Below, piece after piece: positions 42,063 to 53,428 of a stretch of DNA of 64,000 bases (positions within the stretch are counted from its first letter, which is position 1; every line of letters starts with the position of its first letter). A program made the translations under genes and the position numbers. The DNA lies in NCBI GenBank assembly GCA_030411725.1, contig MU839833.1, positions 558,001 to 622,000 on the forward strand, in the 5' to 3' direction. The notes beneath the pieces were generated by a model. The model did not search any database. It saw only the letters and a list, made by a program, of their open reading frames with translations, and was not told where the DNA came from. The DNA comes from Echria macrotheca. Its lineage: Eukaryota > Ascomycota > Sordariomycetes > Sordariales > Schizotheciaceae.

Positions 42063-42991
42063 ATGTGTTGCGAAACACACTTGTTCCCCCGCCGTGACGG
42101 CTTGGTTGGGTCCGACGACGGGCCCTTCGATCCATTCAACCTCCTTCCGCGCTTCGAGGAAGCGCAGGTAAGACTACCACCACATATGGTGGTAGTCTCG
42201 CCCACCGGGCCACGGCCCCACGAACAAGTAATCCTGGGGTTCCAGCCAGATAACTGGGGCGTGGATCTCGACCAGCCCACCGGTCGCCCCGGCGAAAGGG
42301 CCGTCGACCTGGCCGCCAATATCGGTGGGGAGCCAAGAACGATTTTCATTAATTATCAAAGCGATTTGATATTCTTGGCGACATCGCCACGGTTTGGAAG
42401 GACCGGTGAGTACCATCTTCTCCCCTCCACGAGGTTAGCTGACACATGGAATCTATAGGGGCTACTATATATCGCGAGCTGATGCTCCTGGCGGCGTCAC
42501 CGATGTAAGACGCGCATTTACTCCTTCGTTTCGTTCTCTATTGATGGCTAACTTGGAATAGTGCCTCCGAGGTAGAAAACTTGGCGATTCTTATTGGCGA
42601 CGACATGGGGAGTGTTTGGGGAGACGAGTTGAATCCCCAGGCGCTACCGTGGCTCCTTCGGAGGCTCCGCTCCCTCAGGCGGTGCTTCCTCGTCTATGCT
42701 GGTATTAACCAGCTTTACGACGGGCCGCCTGGTACCTTCGACACGGGGGACCGAACCTCCTGGGGCTTCATGCCCATCGAAATCGAGCGACAGGGTGCCG
42801 CCTGGCCCTGGTTCCAGCTTGAGTACGAAGACGTACTTGAGCCGGTCCTGAGCCAAGTAGAACAGGCGGTCCGAGAGGCCGGCCGGGACAACCTCGATGT
42901 CCAGTTGGTCATCGACCCCGACTTTGACTACATCCATTGGCAGGACCACGCCGTATACCGGCGACATGTCCTGACCGGCAACCTCTGGTAG
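42063..42991 (+). CDS. Hypothetical protein, 2EXR-like, 5' end uncertain
   Basis: Exons 42063-42405, 42459-42504 and 42562-42991 join in frame (donors GTGAGT and GTAAGA, acceptors TATAG and AATAG) to give 272 aa from the first ATG. The sequence has the feel of the fungal 2EXR family: a run of beta-like segments (PRTIFINYQSDLIFLA), then helices with LAILIGDDMGSVWGDEL and RLRSLRRCFLVYAG. The usual 2EXR opening (F-P-x-LP-x-E-R) is not seen. A splice-acceptor-like TTAG sits at 42055-42058, right before the first ATG, so an upstream exon may be missing from this model. The function of 2EXR proteins is unknown. Assignment to the family is from memory and is modest in strength. Confidence 0.6.
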
Positions 42992-43652
42992 TCGGCGTGG
43001 TCAAGCCCTTGTGTTGAAGTCGCCGCCGTGTCGTTTGTCCTGGAAGCCATTTCTTTCTTTCTTTCCCTTTTTTTTCAAAGCCGAGAAAAAAGGAGGAGGT
43101 CCCGTGTCGTCGCCCACGCACGGATGCTTCGTTTTCTACCTATCACCGCTGGTGGGGTTTCGGCTCTGCGGGGTGGTGTGTTTACTTTCTGGTGGGGCAA
43201 CCCAGCCCGAGCTCCTCACAGGAGTTAGCGCGCCTCGCTGGCCCAGTTTCCCGAGCTTGCAAGTTGCAACCGGCTCACCGCATCTCAACACCTTTCCGCC
43301 CAACTCGCCGCCTCTTTTTCTTTTGCGCCACCGATTCGATTTATTTTCTTTCCGCCTTGGCTTGGCTTTTAGGTGTGCGCGACACCTCTACATGCGCTAT
43401 TTCTGCAGTGTTTCCAATTTACGCGAAACTGCTCCGCTTGCTGCCATCGCTTCTGCAGCTTCCCGCTCGGTCGCGCTGCGCCGCCCTTGTCTGTTTACTT
43501 TCCACGCTCGGCTCCGACTCGCACAAGAATTGCGCCTGCGCCGCGTCCTCGACCGCTTCCCCTCGAGCCTCGGCGACCGTCGTCTTCTCCTGCTCGGTCG
43601 CGACTCCCGTCCATCTCGACGGCCATGACTTGGGCCTGCTGAAGAAGCGACC
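42992..43652. promoter_or_regulatory. Promoter and leader of the bud3-like gene
   Basis: 661 bases, strongly pyrimidine-rich (runs of TTTCTTTC and CTCG) right up to the start codon, as is common for leaders of long constitutive fungal genes. No TATA box noticed. Confidence 0.45.
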
Positions 43653-46600
43653 ATGGTTCGTGTCACGGAGGAGCTGGCGCTCTCGCCAGAACATGTCACT
43701 CTCTACTACGCCAGCGACCCATTGCTTGGTCATCTTCCGGTTCTAATCTTCCACGGCCCCTCGACGACGGCCAATTACACTCTCAACAGCTCGCGCATTC
43801 AGATCCACGTCTACAGCCCCGCCGGCTTCCGCTCGTTCCCGCGCATCACTGTCTCTCCCAACTCCCCGTTCTACGGCGTCGTCGACCACCTGCCGCGCGA
43901 GTTCCAGGGCGACGAGATCTGCAGAGGATTGGCATTCGGCCTGTACAAGTACTTCAGCGAGCTCCCCGAGGTCGTCAAGAATCATCTCAAGAACCAGTAT
44001 CCAACGACTCGTGCACGCCGGCCCGGCTCGGCTCCTGCTTTGTTCAGTGAACAGCACGCTGCCGACCTTGCCAACTCCGCCATTCAGGCCGAGAATACAG
44101 CGGAAGTGATCAAGGCGTTGGAATCTGCGCTGCAGACGCAACACATCAACAATGTCGACGTTGACCTAGTTTTGCCGCCAAGCTCTATAGTTCCGCTTAG
44201 TCCCGAAGATCTCGAGCAGGTGCCCGATGATGAGGATGATATCCTGGACCCGACTCTGAGGCAATATGGCGGTTACACTCCTTTGGTCAAGCTGTTTGGC
44301 GAACCGGTCTTTCTTCCGACCTCCAAGCTTCGCAGAGCGCCTTCGCGACCGACGTCACTGAACAGGTGCAAGTCGTTTACCAAGAACCAGAAGCTGGAGC
44401 TGCGCATGAAGCTGGGTGAACTGGTGGATACCGAAGAGCGCTATGTCATGAAGCTGAATGAGCTGGTGAAGCACATCGCCGACGACTTCCGTCAGCATGC
44501 CAAGAGCCGGTCTTCGGGCAGTATCAGCCCGAGTGAAGAGGAACTGGAGCGCTTGTTCCCCAAGTCGGTGGATCGGATCTTGCAGATGAACACTGCATTC
44601 ATGCTAGAACTGCGGCGCGTGATGGACGACACGGAGGAAGAAGCCTTGCGGGACCTCGATCTGGCCGCCCCGACTGTGCGGCTGGGTGGATCGAACAGGG
44701 TGAAAGATCCCACTGGTGCACTCGCCATGGCACGCATCTTTCTGGAGTGGTTCCCCAACTTTACCGACTGCTACCAGGACTACATCCGAGCTAGCAATAA
44801 CTTCCCACAGCTTCTTAACGCGTTCCTGGAAAAACAGTCCAGCTTCCGCCAACGCGTCACCCAGACAGGAGAACAAACGATCCGATCGCTGCTCATCGAG
44901 CCAGTCCAGAGACTGCCACGTTATAGCTTGCTTATCGACCAGATTGTCGCTTCTCTTCCCATCACACATCCTGCGCTGCAGCTGATGCTTCGTGCACGAG
45001 ACATTATCGCCAATATCTGCTCGATGGACGACCCATTACCCGACAAACCACACATAACCAGTCGATTACGCGCTGCCGTGGAATGCTGGCCACTGGATCT
45101 TGAGCCCCAGGGCCGACTGCTGCTAGCCGCAGATTTCATCGAGCTTTCCGCACCATACGATGCAAGGTCCAGAGCGTTGCAGGAACGCGCGGGTATTCTG
45201 GTGCTCTTTTCGGACTGCGTTGTCATCCTTCAAAAGAAGTCAGCTGCTGGACCCACAGGCCGGGAATTCCTCCGCGAGATCGACAAGCCCTCCGCCGCAG
45301 GGCTGCTCGCTTCGATGACCAACGGTGCCGGAGGGCAAAGCACTTATGACTTTGCATTCACGGGTTGGCATAATCTCGCTGATGTGCGGTTTACCGAAGC
45401 TTCAGATGGCCGCATCGTTTGGATGACGTCCACGCAGGATATGAAAGGCGCTCATTCAGGGAGCTTCTTTACGAGCAAGGCCATGACGTCTCGATGCTTT
45501 CTCTTGCAGGAGTCCTACGAAGGCAAGGCCACTAAGTGGTGTGAGGACATCGTCAGGGCTCGCATTGAGGGCCGATTTTCGGAGCGCGAGAGAGAGGATC
45601 CCACTTGGACGCTGCGATGCATCAAGACAGCCGACACCAATTTCGGACTGCATGCTGCTGTCTTTCAGGAAGCCGCCGAACAACTTATCGAGGGTCGCAA
45701 GGAACCAGCTCCGATCCGCATCGTGCTCGACAATGATAGGGGCACAAAGAGCGCGCCTGTGGGCCATTACGGAGTGGAAATTGTGATCGAGATCAGAACG
45801 GCCGACATGCGGAGGATATCCGTCAATACTTTGGGGCTGAATGGGAAACGATACACGGATGACATCGCACTGGAAGACTTCGTCCCAACTGTTTCCCGCC
45901 GCATCATCCAGCTTCTCAGTCACCAGTACGGAGTTGCCAACATGAAGCTGGTACCGGCACTGGTCTCATACTATACCAAGATCTTGCGAGCCATGACTAT
46001 CACGCCCAAGGTTGAGAAGACAAACAAATCTTTCCTCGGTACTTCTCCTGTCAAGATGCTCTCCAGTTTCCTGGCAGGCAACAGCAGCACGACATCCTTC
46101 GCCGCTCCTACGACTGATAGCACCGCGCTCAACGGAGCCAAGCCGCCGAGAACACCTCTCGGAAACGTATCCAGCCGTGGTAGTCAGAAGGATCTAACAG
46201 TGATATCGGGCTCCCTGCGTGACAGAGATGGCATCCGACCCGGAGAAGATGACGGTCCTGTCAATCCTCTCGTCCGGCTTGAAGAAACGTTTACCGGATA
46301 TGTCGCCAACCTGCAAGCTCGCAAGGGTTATTTTATCGGCCGCGCTTTACTTAACCGATCCATGGCTGATGAGCTGTCGGTCAACGACCTTTATAACCGT
46401 CTCATCGAATTTCCCTACGACCTCGACTTCGCCGCTGACCTGGGAACTGAAGTCATCTTTGCTGCATTCGAAAAGTTCATCCGGATAGCCTGGCGGGATC
46501 AGATCGGGCCTGTCATCAGCATGCAGGCACTTGATGCTCTGCAAGTTCGAGCCTCCAAACGAGTGCCTGGAGACTTTGCCGACTTTGTCCGTTTTCTCTT

Positions 46601-48218
46601 TAGCGACATGGCGCCCCAGAATCGACGGGCGTTTACAGCCCTGATAAAACTCCTTGCCGATCTCCTGGATGGTTGTGGAAACGACGGCGATAGAGGCGCG
46701 TTGACACTGGCCTTTGCAGAGTTGCTTGCGGACGATGGGAATGCGCCCAACTATATTAATCTCCTCGATCGGCTGGTGGAGGATTGTGACCGACTCTTTG
46801 ACGATGGTGGCGGCGGCTTTGGTGCCAACGCCAGCCTGAAGGACTCAGCTTATGACTCATTGAATGCTAGTAGCCGGAGCCACAAGTCTGCGTCGGGGTC
46901 CATGACATCCAACACATCATCCTTGAGGAGAAAGTTCGGCCTCGACTCGCTTCTGCGACAGAACAGCAAAACCGAGTCGGAGCGTCCGTCCATGTGGCGC
47001 ACCCTGAGCAAACATAGCCGACAACCCGGTTCGGGAGAGAGCTCGAGCCTTTCCAAAGTCCACCGATCACGATCCGTGGATCTAGGGCCGCCCGGCGTCG
47101 TGCTAGCCAACAAACTTCGTCGGCCGGGATCCCGCGATCGACCTCCCCTTGCTGGCGCCTTTGATGATATTCAGAACCGCCCGTCCAGCTCGCATCGGCT
47201 CGAGACGATCGGCGAACCGGAAGTCGAGACAGCTGAGGCCAAATCGCTCAAGAAGAAACGGCGTAGTTCCTTGTCGGATCTCAAGAGCTTGATGGCCGCC
47301 GCCTCGCTGGAGGATCCCCCCCTGATGCCCCTCCGCATCAATAAACAACAAACAGCAGAAAAGTTCAACTCGGCCCCTCGAGGACTATCGCCGTCCAAGA
47401 TTCCCATCAGTCCAGGATCCCAACCCCAGCCGCTCCGCACATCGCGTCAGAAAGAGAATGTCCAGGATGCATTCCAGAAACCGGCGCCGTCACCCGAAGT
47501 CGAGAGACCGACTCCCATGCGTAGGCCGCATGCGAAGACGATCTCCATATCGCAGATTCCGATGCTCCGATCGACGCGCCTCCCGACCAACCCGAACGAG
47601 TCACCCACGCGTCCTTCGACCAGTCCTGGCAAACCAAACGTGCCATCGTCAACAGCTACTGGTCAAAAACTGCGTCTGCAATCCCCGCAGAAGCTGCGCG
47701 AGAGGCTGCAGGTTGAGAAGCAAGCTGTCGATGAGATTGATGCATCCCTGAAGACGGAGCTTTCCCGGATCTCGGAAGACATGGCGCGCGTCAACTCGGC
47801 CATGCCCCGCTCGGCGACAGCGGACCTGCATAAGCTGACAGCGGCGATCAAGGCGCTAGAGGACCGCGTGCCACAGGCGATGCAGGAGCTGCGGGATCGA
47901 CAGAGCGAGGTGCAGCGCGACGTCGAGGCGTCGCTCAAGGCGAGCGAGGCCAAGGTGCGCGCGATCGATCAGCTGTACAAGGAATCGACGGCCGAGAATG
48001 AGCTTTTGTACGAAAAGTTCAACAGTGAGTTAGGCAAGATCGTCAAGGCGCTCAAGGGCAAGGGGCGGGAGGACAAGGAGGAGCTGGTGGCTAAGATGAA
48101 GGAAGGGAGCGAGGAGGTCGCGAGGGTGAAGAAGGAGAATGCGAGGTTGAGGAGGGAGATTGTGAGCTTGAAGACGCTGCTCAAGGGGGGGAATGCCAGC
48201 GGAAGCGGATTGGAGTAG
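43653..48218 (+). CDS. bud3: Bud3-like RhoGEF (probable Rho4 exchange factor, septation)
   Basis: Single exon, 1,521 aa. The N-terminus MVRVTEELALSPEHVTLYY and SRIQIHVYSPAGFRSFPRIT matches my recollection of filamentous-fungal Bud3. A DH (RhoGEF) domain spans about residues 245-450 (LGELVDTEERYVMKLNELV, LLIEPVQRLPRYSLLIDQI, the latter the conserved CR3 helix). A PH-like region follows (about 480-660). A RhoGAP-like fold lies at about 870-1050 (ending near MAPQNRRAFTALIKLLADLL). Then come a long Ser/Pro-rich disordered region and a C-terminal coiled coil (about 1350-1519). In Neurospora and Aspergillus, Bud3 activates Rho4 to build the septal actomyosin ring. The RhoGAP part shows no clear arginine finger, so it may be a scaffold. 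Another fungal RhoGEF subfamily is the main alternative. Confidence 0.83.
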   Translation: MVRVTEELALSPEHVTLYYASDPLLGHLPVLIFHGPSTTANYTLNSSRIQIHVYSPAGFRSFPRITVSPNSPFYGVVDHLPREFQGDEICRGLAFGLYKYFSELPEVVKNHLKNQYPTTRARRPGSAPALFSEQHAADLANSAIQAENTAEVIKALESALQTQHINNVDVDLVLPPSSIVPLSPEDLEQVPDDEDDILDPTLRQYGGYTPLVKLFGEPVFLPTSKLRRAPSRPTSLNRCKSFTKNQKLELRMKLGELVDTEERYVMKLNELVKHIADDFRQHAKSRSSGSISPSEEELERLFPKSVDRILQMNTAFMLELRRVMDDTEEEALRDLDLAAPTVRLGGSNRVKDPTGALAMARIFLEWFPNFTDCYQDYIRASNNFPQLLNAFLEKQSSFRQRVTQTGEQTIRSLLIEPVQRLPRYSLLIDQIVASLPITHPALQLMLRARDIIANICSMDDPLPDKPHITSRLRAAVECWPLDLEPQGRLLLAADFIELSAPYDARSRALQERAGILVLFSDCVVILQKKSAAGPTGREFLREIDKPSAAGLLASMTNGAGGQSTYDFAFTGWHNLADVRFTEASDGRIVWMTSTQDMKGAHSGSFFTSKAMTSRCFLLQESYEGKATKWCEDIVRARIEGRFSEREREDPTWTLRCIKTADTNFGLHAAVFQEAAEQLIEGRKEPAPIRIVLDNDRGTKSAPVGHYGVEIVIEIRTADMRRISVNTLGLNGKRYTDDIALEDFVPTVSRRIIQLLSHQYGVANMKLVPALVSYYTKILRAMTITPKVEKTNKSFLGTSPVKMLSSFLAGNSSTTSFAAPTTDSTALNGAKPPRTPLGNVSSRGSQKDLTVISGSLRDRDGIRPGEDDGPVNPLVRLEETFTGYVANLQARKGYFIGRALLNRSMADELSVNDLYNRLIEFPYDLDFAADLGTEVIFAAFEKFIRIAWRDQIGPVISMQALDALQVRASKRVPGDFADFVRFLFSDMAPQNRRAFTALIKLLADLLDGCGNDGDRGALTLAFAELLADDGNAPNYINLLDRLVEDCDRLFDDGGGGFGANASLKDSAYDSLNASSRSHKSASGSMTSNTSSLRRKFGLDSLLRQNSKTESERPSMWRTLSKHSRQPGSGESSSLSKVHRSRSVDLGPPGVVLANKLRRPGSRDRPPLAGAFDDIQNRPSSSHRLETIGEPEVETAEAKSLKKKRRSSLSDLKSLMAAASLEDPPLMPLRINKQQTAEKFNSAPRGLSPSKIPISPGSQPQPLRTSRQKENVQDAFQKPAPSPEVERPTPMRRPHAKTISISQIPMLRSTRLPTNPNESPTRPSTSPGKPNVPSSTATGQKLRLQSPQKLRERLQVEKQAVDEIDASLKTELSRISEDMARVNSAMPRSATADLHKLTAAIKALEDRVPQAMQELRDRQSEVQRDVEASLKASEAKVRAIDQLYKESTAENELLYEKFNSELGKIVKALKGKGREDKEELVAKMKEGSEEVARVKKENARLRREIVSLKTLLKGGNASGSGLE

Positions 48219-48559
48219 GGACCGGGACGGGGTTTCAAAAGGGAGGCATTTGGGGAGGCACTTCTGGTATGCGCATGGTTCGGTTATTGGGGCGGAACGG
48301 GGCTGATTGGCATGAGGTTACGAATTGGCGTTTCTAGGGATCCAAAGGGTGGCGCTTCATATGATTTTTGGTGTCTGTCTACGTATGTCTGGTTATGGCT
48401 CGCAAGGAAGCGGGCCTCTTGTACTTGTACGCATAGCATTGTTTTTCCGACTTCACTTCTGGGACGACCAACTTTGTTGGCGGCCGTCCAGCAGACATAC
48501 GAGGCAGGAATTGACAAGCATGATCGGGACGGAGTTTTTTATTTTGTGTGTGACATGTT
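48219..48559. other. 3' regions of convergent bud3 and rev7
   Basis: 341 bases between two stop codons of genes that point at each other; only 3' untranslated sequence is expected, and nothing else was seen. Confidence 0.5.
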
Positions 48560-49584
48560 TTATCCGGTCTCCTTGGTTTCTGAGTGAAATGACTTCCACG
48601 CCTCCTTTGCCTTGCTCTCCTCTACCCAACACTCAAAGAACAAAGGGCCAGCCTCGACCGAACGAATGGGGGTGGTCCGGGAGCCGCCGATATCCTCACC
48701 GGGTACACTTTTGCTTTTGGACCTTGGTTGGAGTTTTGGTTCCGAGGGGATCCAAGCTTGCGGGTGCTTTGTGTTTTCTGCTGTTCAATACCTACTACTC
48801 AAAGATACGCAATATTGAGGGGATGATGATAACTCACACCGATAGGCGCCGCCCCTTCTACTTCGTCTCTCAGCTCGACCGCCAGCGTGAACGAGCACCC
48901 CTCCGGAAGGGAGACCATGCCCTCGGCCGCGTGCGCCATCCGCCGCAGCGCGCCGCGGAACTGCTCGTCTACGTCGGCCCAGGCGATCTCGTCCGTGTCG
49001 AGGTTGCGGTCGCGGCTCTCCTCGTCGCGGGATTCGCGGGCGAGCATCTTGCCGTGGTCGCGCATTGCTTTGGCTCTCGATGCGGCGGGGGGCTGGAGTC
49101 TGGAGAGCGGGTGGTGGGGATGATTTGGGTTGCTGGGGGATTTGTCTGGCCAGGAGGGGAAGGAAGATACGTCTATGAGCCAGCGTTCGAGGACTGTGCC
49201 TGGTTGGATTTCTTTTTTTGGTTCCCGGGAGGAAGAAGGGGTGGGGGAGGATAATAGGGGTGACGGGGACGGGGACGGGGACAGGGACGGGGACCGGGAG
49301 GTGAGGGGGATGGATTGGTGGAGGGGCGAGTGGATGACGATGGCGATGCGGGAGACTGTGCCGCCGGCGAGCTGGACGGCTACCGCGTCGACGGCGTCGC
49401 GGATCCAGGTGCAGACGCGCGGGTGGCGGTTCTGGTGGACGGGGAGGTTGTAGGCGCGTGTGGAGAGGAAGGTTTGTGGCGGGTAGACGGCGCGGTAGTA
49501 GAGGATGTTGTGGATGGCGACGGTGAGGAAGGAGTTGAACGAGTTGAGGAGGGTGTGGGATTGGTCGAGGGAGAGGGATGCCAT
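48560..49584 (-). CDS. rev7: HORMA-domain protein Rev7/MAD2B
   Basis: Two exons, 49584-48838 and 48766-48560, 317 aa. The intron has a GTGAGT donor and a weak acceptor (ACAAAG), but the join yields APIGHPQAWIPSEP, a sequence I associate with fungal Rev7 C-termini, so the splice is credible. The start MASLSLDQ is preferred over an in-frame ATG three codons upstream. The HORMA fold is recognisable: LLNSFNSFLTVAIHNILYYR, YPPQTFLSTRAYNLPVHQNR, HPRVCTWIRDAVDAV and ERWLIDVSSFPSW. A low-complexity insert of Ser/Pro repeats (about residues 95-130) splits it. Rev7 binds Rev3 in polymerase zeta for translesion synthesis and also partners other HORMA clients. It diverges from kap114. Confidence 0.88.
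49255..49300. repeat. GGGACG hexanucleotide repeat in rev7
   Basis: Tandem, slightly degenerate copies of GGGACG on the plus strand encode the Ser-Pro repeat (SPSPSPSP) of the rev7 HORMA insert on the minus strand. Such repeats can change length by slippage in steps of two codons without breaking the frame. Confidence 0.75.
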
Positions 49585-50110
49585 CTTTTTCAAGTTATTT
49601 CATGTTATGCTTCTCCTCATGAGGCTGAGAGGGGGAAAGGGGTAAGTTTGTTTGGGAGGCGCCCGATGACGTCGATTCATCGAGTTCACGATGCAAAGGC
49701 GCGACGGTGTCACGGATCGCGGGGTTGTGGCTGTCTGCGCGACGCCAGTTCACGTGATGCTCCGTGGAAACTCGTCTACAATTTAGTACGCTGAGCTCGG
49801 GTCTGCTTGTGGTCCAGGGGCAGATATCTTTGTCCAGTCCACAGCAGCGAGCCCACCACTCGAAGTTACCCCTCCACGAATGGCAAACAACGACGCGTCT
49901 CGAAACTCTGGATCCACTCCCATACCGCCGTCCGGCCGCCAGCTTCAACCTAGTAGCTAGCTCCCACCAACACCGCCATACCATAATTCGACCCTGCCCT
50001 CGGTCGCTTGAATTTCCCTTCCCTGCGTGCACGCACCAAGCAAACAAGTCCCTTCCAGGACGTCAGTCCACCGAGGCAGGACGCCTGCGCCGACCAACCC
50101 AGTCGACACG
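49585..50110. promoter_or_regulatory. Divergent promoter of rev7 and kap114
   Basis: 526 bases between opposed start codons. No TATA box was recognised. The kap114 side is CA/CG-rich. Confidence 0.45.
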
Positions 50111-53100
50111 ATGGACGCTCATCTCACACAGCTACTCATCGACTCGCAGAACAGCGACGATAACATTCGCAAGCCGGCAGAGCTTAATCTCACCCACGCC
50201 AAAACAAACCCAGAGTACTCCCCGGCCCTGTTCCGCATCGCCGCGACCGCCTCGTTCCCAGCCGAAGTCCGCCAGGCTGCCTTGATCGCGCTCAAGGGCT
50301 TCATCGACAAAAACTGGTCCCCAGGCAACGAGGATGGCCCTCACATTCCCATCTCAGAGGAAGTAAAGGAGCACCTTCGCGTCGGCATTCTCGAACTGGC
50401 CTTCGGCCCTGAGGATGAACCGAAAGTCAAAGTCGCAGCGAGGTAACAATATGTCCTGATGCAGCGTCCCATAATAGCCTGCTAACACGAGCTTGTCTGC
50501 AGTCTCGTGGTATCCAAGATTGCTGTCGCCGACTTCCCAGAGCAATGGCCTGCCCTCCTCCCCACGGTGCTCAACATTCTGCCCAACGGCACCGACACTC
50601 AACTACATGCTGCCCTCCGCATCCTGCGAGATCTGGTCGAGGACAGTCTGACGGACCGACAGTTCTTCCAGGTAGCTCGTGACATCATTGCCGCCTGCTT
50701 CGTGGTTGCGACGAACGAGTCGAGGAAGCAAAGCCACCGCGCCCAGGCCGTGCTCGTCTTCAATGGCTGCTTTGATCTGATGGATATTGTCAAGGACGAC
50801 TACAAGACGGAGGTGCGGGCATTCGCTGATGAGGTCCTGAAAGGATGGCTGCCGCTCCTTGAGCAGCTTGTTAAGTCGCCATTGCCGCCAGCTGCTTTTG
50901 CCAGCGTCGCGGCCGACCTGAGGGACCAGCCCCAGAACTGGAACGGGCCGGTCGCGCTCCAGATCCAGGCCACGAAGACTCTGATCAAGATCAAAACGGT
51001 GTTCCCTAGTTTGCTCATTGGCAGCAGCCTCAACTTCTTCCAGGCTACCTGGGAGAAGCTCCTGAGCTTGCGAGAGCCGTACGGGGACCTTTTTATCAAT
51101 GCCAGCGCAAACGGGCGACTGGAGGATGTCGACGGTCTGCCCTTCACGTTAGATTTTCTTGTTCTTGAGCAACTGGACTTGCTCAACCAGTTAATACGGG
51201 CTCGTCCCGTGCAGCAGGAGCTGGCACAGAACGCGAACTGGGTCATCGAGATGATGGGTCTCCTCGTATCCTACTCTCGTGTCTCGAAGGAGGAGGAGGA
51301 CCTATGGGATATTGATATTTCGCTTTATCTTGGCGAAGAAGCATCCGTATCGTCCAACTACACGGCGAGGACGGCTTCTGGCGACCTTCTTATCAAGGTT
51401 GGAGAGTGGTTGAAGTCAGACGCCTTCGAAGGGCTCTACGCCTATACCAAGACCGTCTTCTTTGACCCCGCTACCGGATTCAACGACGATGCAGGCTTCA
51501 ACGGTGCGGGAGACTGGCGCGCTCAGGAGGCAGCTTTGTACCTGTTCAAAACCCTGGTAGCCGATTTCCAGGATTGCGACCTCGAGATCAGCCCCGAGCG
51601 GGCGGAAAGGTATCTCCGACTGATAGACCACGCTATCCAGAAGGATCAGGAGCCCTTGTTGCGCGCCAGAGGTTTCCTCGCCGCGGGCACACTTGCGGCT
51701 AGCTATGCACCCGCCACCCGCATCCTCGACCAAACCATCTCGGCAGTCACCGAAGGGGACAATGAACTTATCCAGGCCTCGTGTGTCAAAGCACTCGTTG
51801 GTTTCATCCAGGCTGGCATTCCGGTTGACCGCCAAGGCTATATTGTGCAGGCGATCGATCAATTTCTGGCTGCCAAGGACCTCACTGAGCTCAACGATGC
51901 GGACGATCTGCTTGTTACCCTTTTGGAGACGCTATGCTCGGCCATTGGAATGGATGTTCACAGTGCCCTCCATCCCGGAAGCCGAGCCATCGATTTGCTT
52001 TTCCTGGTCGCACGGTATGGCGCGAGGAACTTCCAGGTCTCGGCCCTCGTAGGGGAGTGTATCGACCAGATCGCGGAGCTGCTGGCTCCCTCAGAGTATC
52101 CTACACTCTGTTCGAAGCTTCTGCCCCTCATCACTGCTGCCTTTGATCTCGCGGCAGTCACAGAGGATGACCAGCTTACAACAGTATGCTCTCCAGTAAA
52201 TTCTTGGCCAGTTAAATTACTAACATGTCGCAGCTGGCCACGGAGATCTTGCAACAACTCGTACAACACGGCAGCGAACCTCTGCCACCCGGCTTCGTCG
52301 CCAGCGCGTTCCCCAAGCTTACACGGCTGCTTTTCCAGACTCTTGAGGGCGAGGTGCTTCGGCCCGGAGCGGATGCGGCCCGGTACATGCTGATGCACGA
52401 TCACCAGCAAGTATTCGCCTGGCAGGATCAGGAAGGCCGCTCTGGCTTGGAGGTTTGTCTCCTCATCGTCGACCGTCTGCTAGGCCCCGGGATTGAGGAC
52501 AATGCGGCGTCCGAGGTCGGTGGCCTCGCGGCCGAGCTTGTTGAGAAGGCCGGATCGCAGCGCCTCGGTCCGTATTTGGAACAGCTTCTCAAGGCTGTAG
52601 CTGTCCGTCTTGACACGGCCCAGGCCGCCCCATTCATCCAGTCCCTGATCATCGTCTTTGCCCGTCTGTCTCTGGAAGGTGCTCAAGATGTTGTGGCTTT
52701 CCTTAGTAACATCCAGATCAACGGCCGGAGCGGTCTTCAAGTTGTTTTGTCGAAATGGCTCGAGAATTCCATCAACTTTGCTGGTTATGATGAAATTCGA
52801 CAAAAGTAAGTCTATGTTTTCTGAGTACTGGAACAGTTCTAACTCTTGCAGTGTCATCGCCCTGTCCAAGATTTACTCTCTCAACGATCCGCGAGTGTCA
52901 CAGATTCAAGTCAAGGGTGAGTTGATCATCCCAACGAGCAACAGGATCATGACGCGGTCACGGGCCCGACAAAGTGAGTCTCCGTGCTTGTATCCCGCGC
53001 AAACCGTCTCAGCTTCGCCAGCTGACTCGCTGCCAGATCCGGACCAGTACACGATCATCTCGGCGCCTCTCAAGATCCTCAAGGTGCTCGTAGAAGAGCT

Positions 53101-53428
53101 GCTGTCTGCGTCGGGCGCTAATGCCGCTTCCAACGCCGCGGCGGCCGTCGCGACTGCCGACTTTGACGACGCAGACGAAGATGACGAAGATGATGGATGG
53201 GAAGATGAGACGGATGCCACGCTTGACCTGGCGCTCGGCAGCACCAAGGCGGATCTAATGGCGTGGGCCGAGAACCCGAACGCGCGACAGCGGGATGACG
53301 AGACACAGGTGTACTTGATTGACTTCTTCAAGCGCGCGGCACGGGAGAATATCGCAGGTTTTGCTGAGTGGTTTAACCTGCTCAATGAGGATGAGAAGAC
53401 GAAGCTCCACGAGCTGGTCACGGAGTAG
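50111..53428 (+). CDS. kap114: Importin Kap114/importin-9 family
   Basis: Five exons: 50111-50442, 50503-52183, 52234-52805, 52852-52973 and 53037-53428; 1,032 aa. Introns are 46-63 bases with good donors (GTAACA, GTATGC, GTAAGT, GTGAGT), branch sites (GCTAAC, ACTAAC, TCTAAC, GCTGAC) and CAG or similar acceptors, and the frame holds throughout. The protein is all-helical HEAT-repeat-like. It opens with an importin-beta N-terminal domain (NIRKPAELNLTHAKTNPEY, AALIALKGFIDKNW) that should bind Ran-GTP. A strongly acidic loop near residue 945 (FDDADEDDEDDGWEDE) and the C-terminal repeats match importin-9, which imports histones H2A-H2B and TATA-binding protein. Length is typical. It acts at the nuclear envelope and cytosol. 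Confidence 0.9.
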
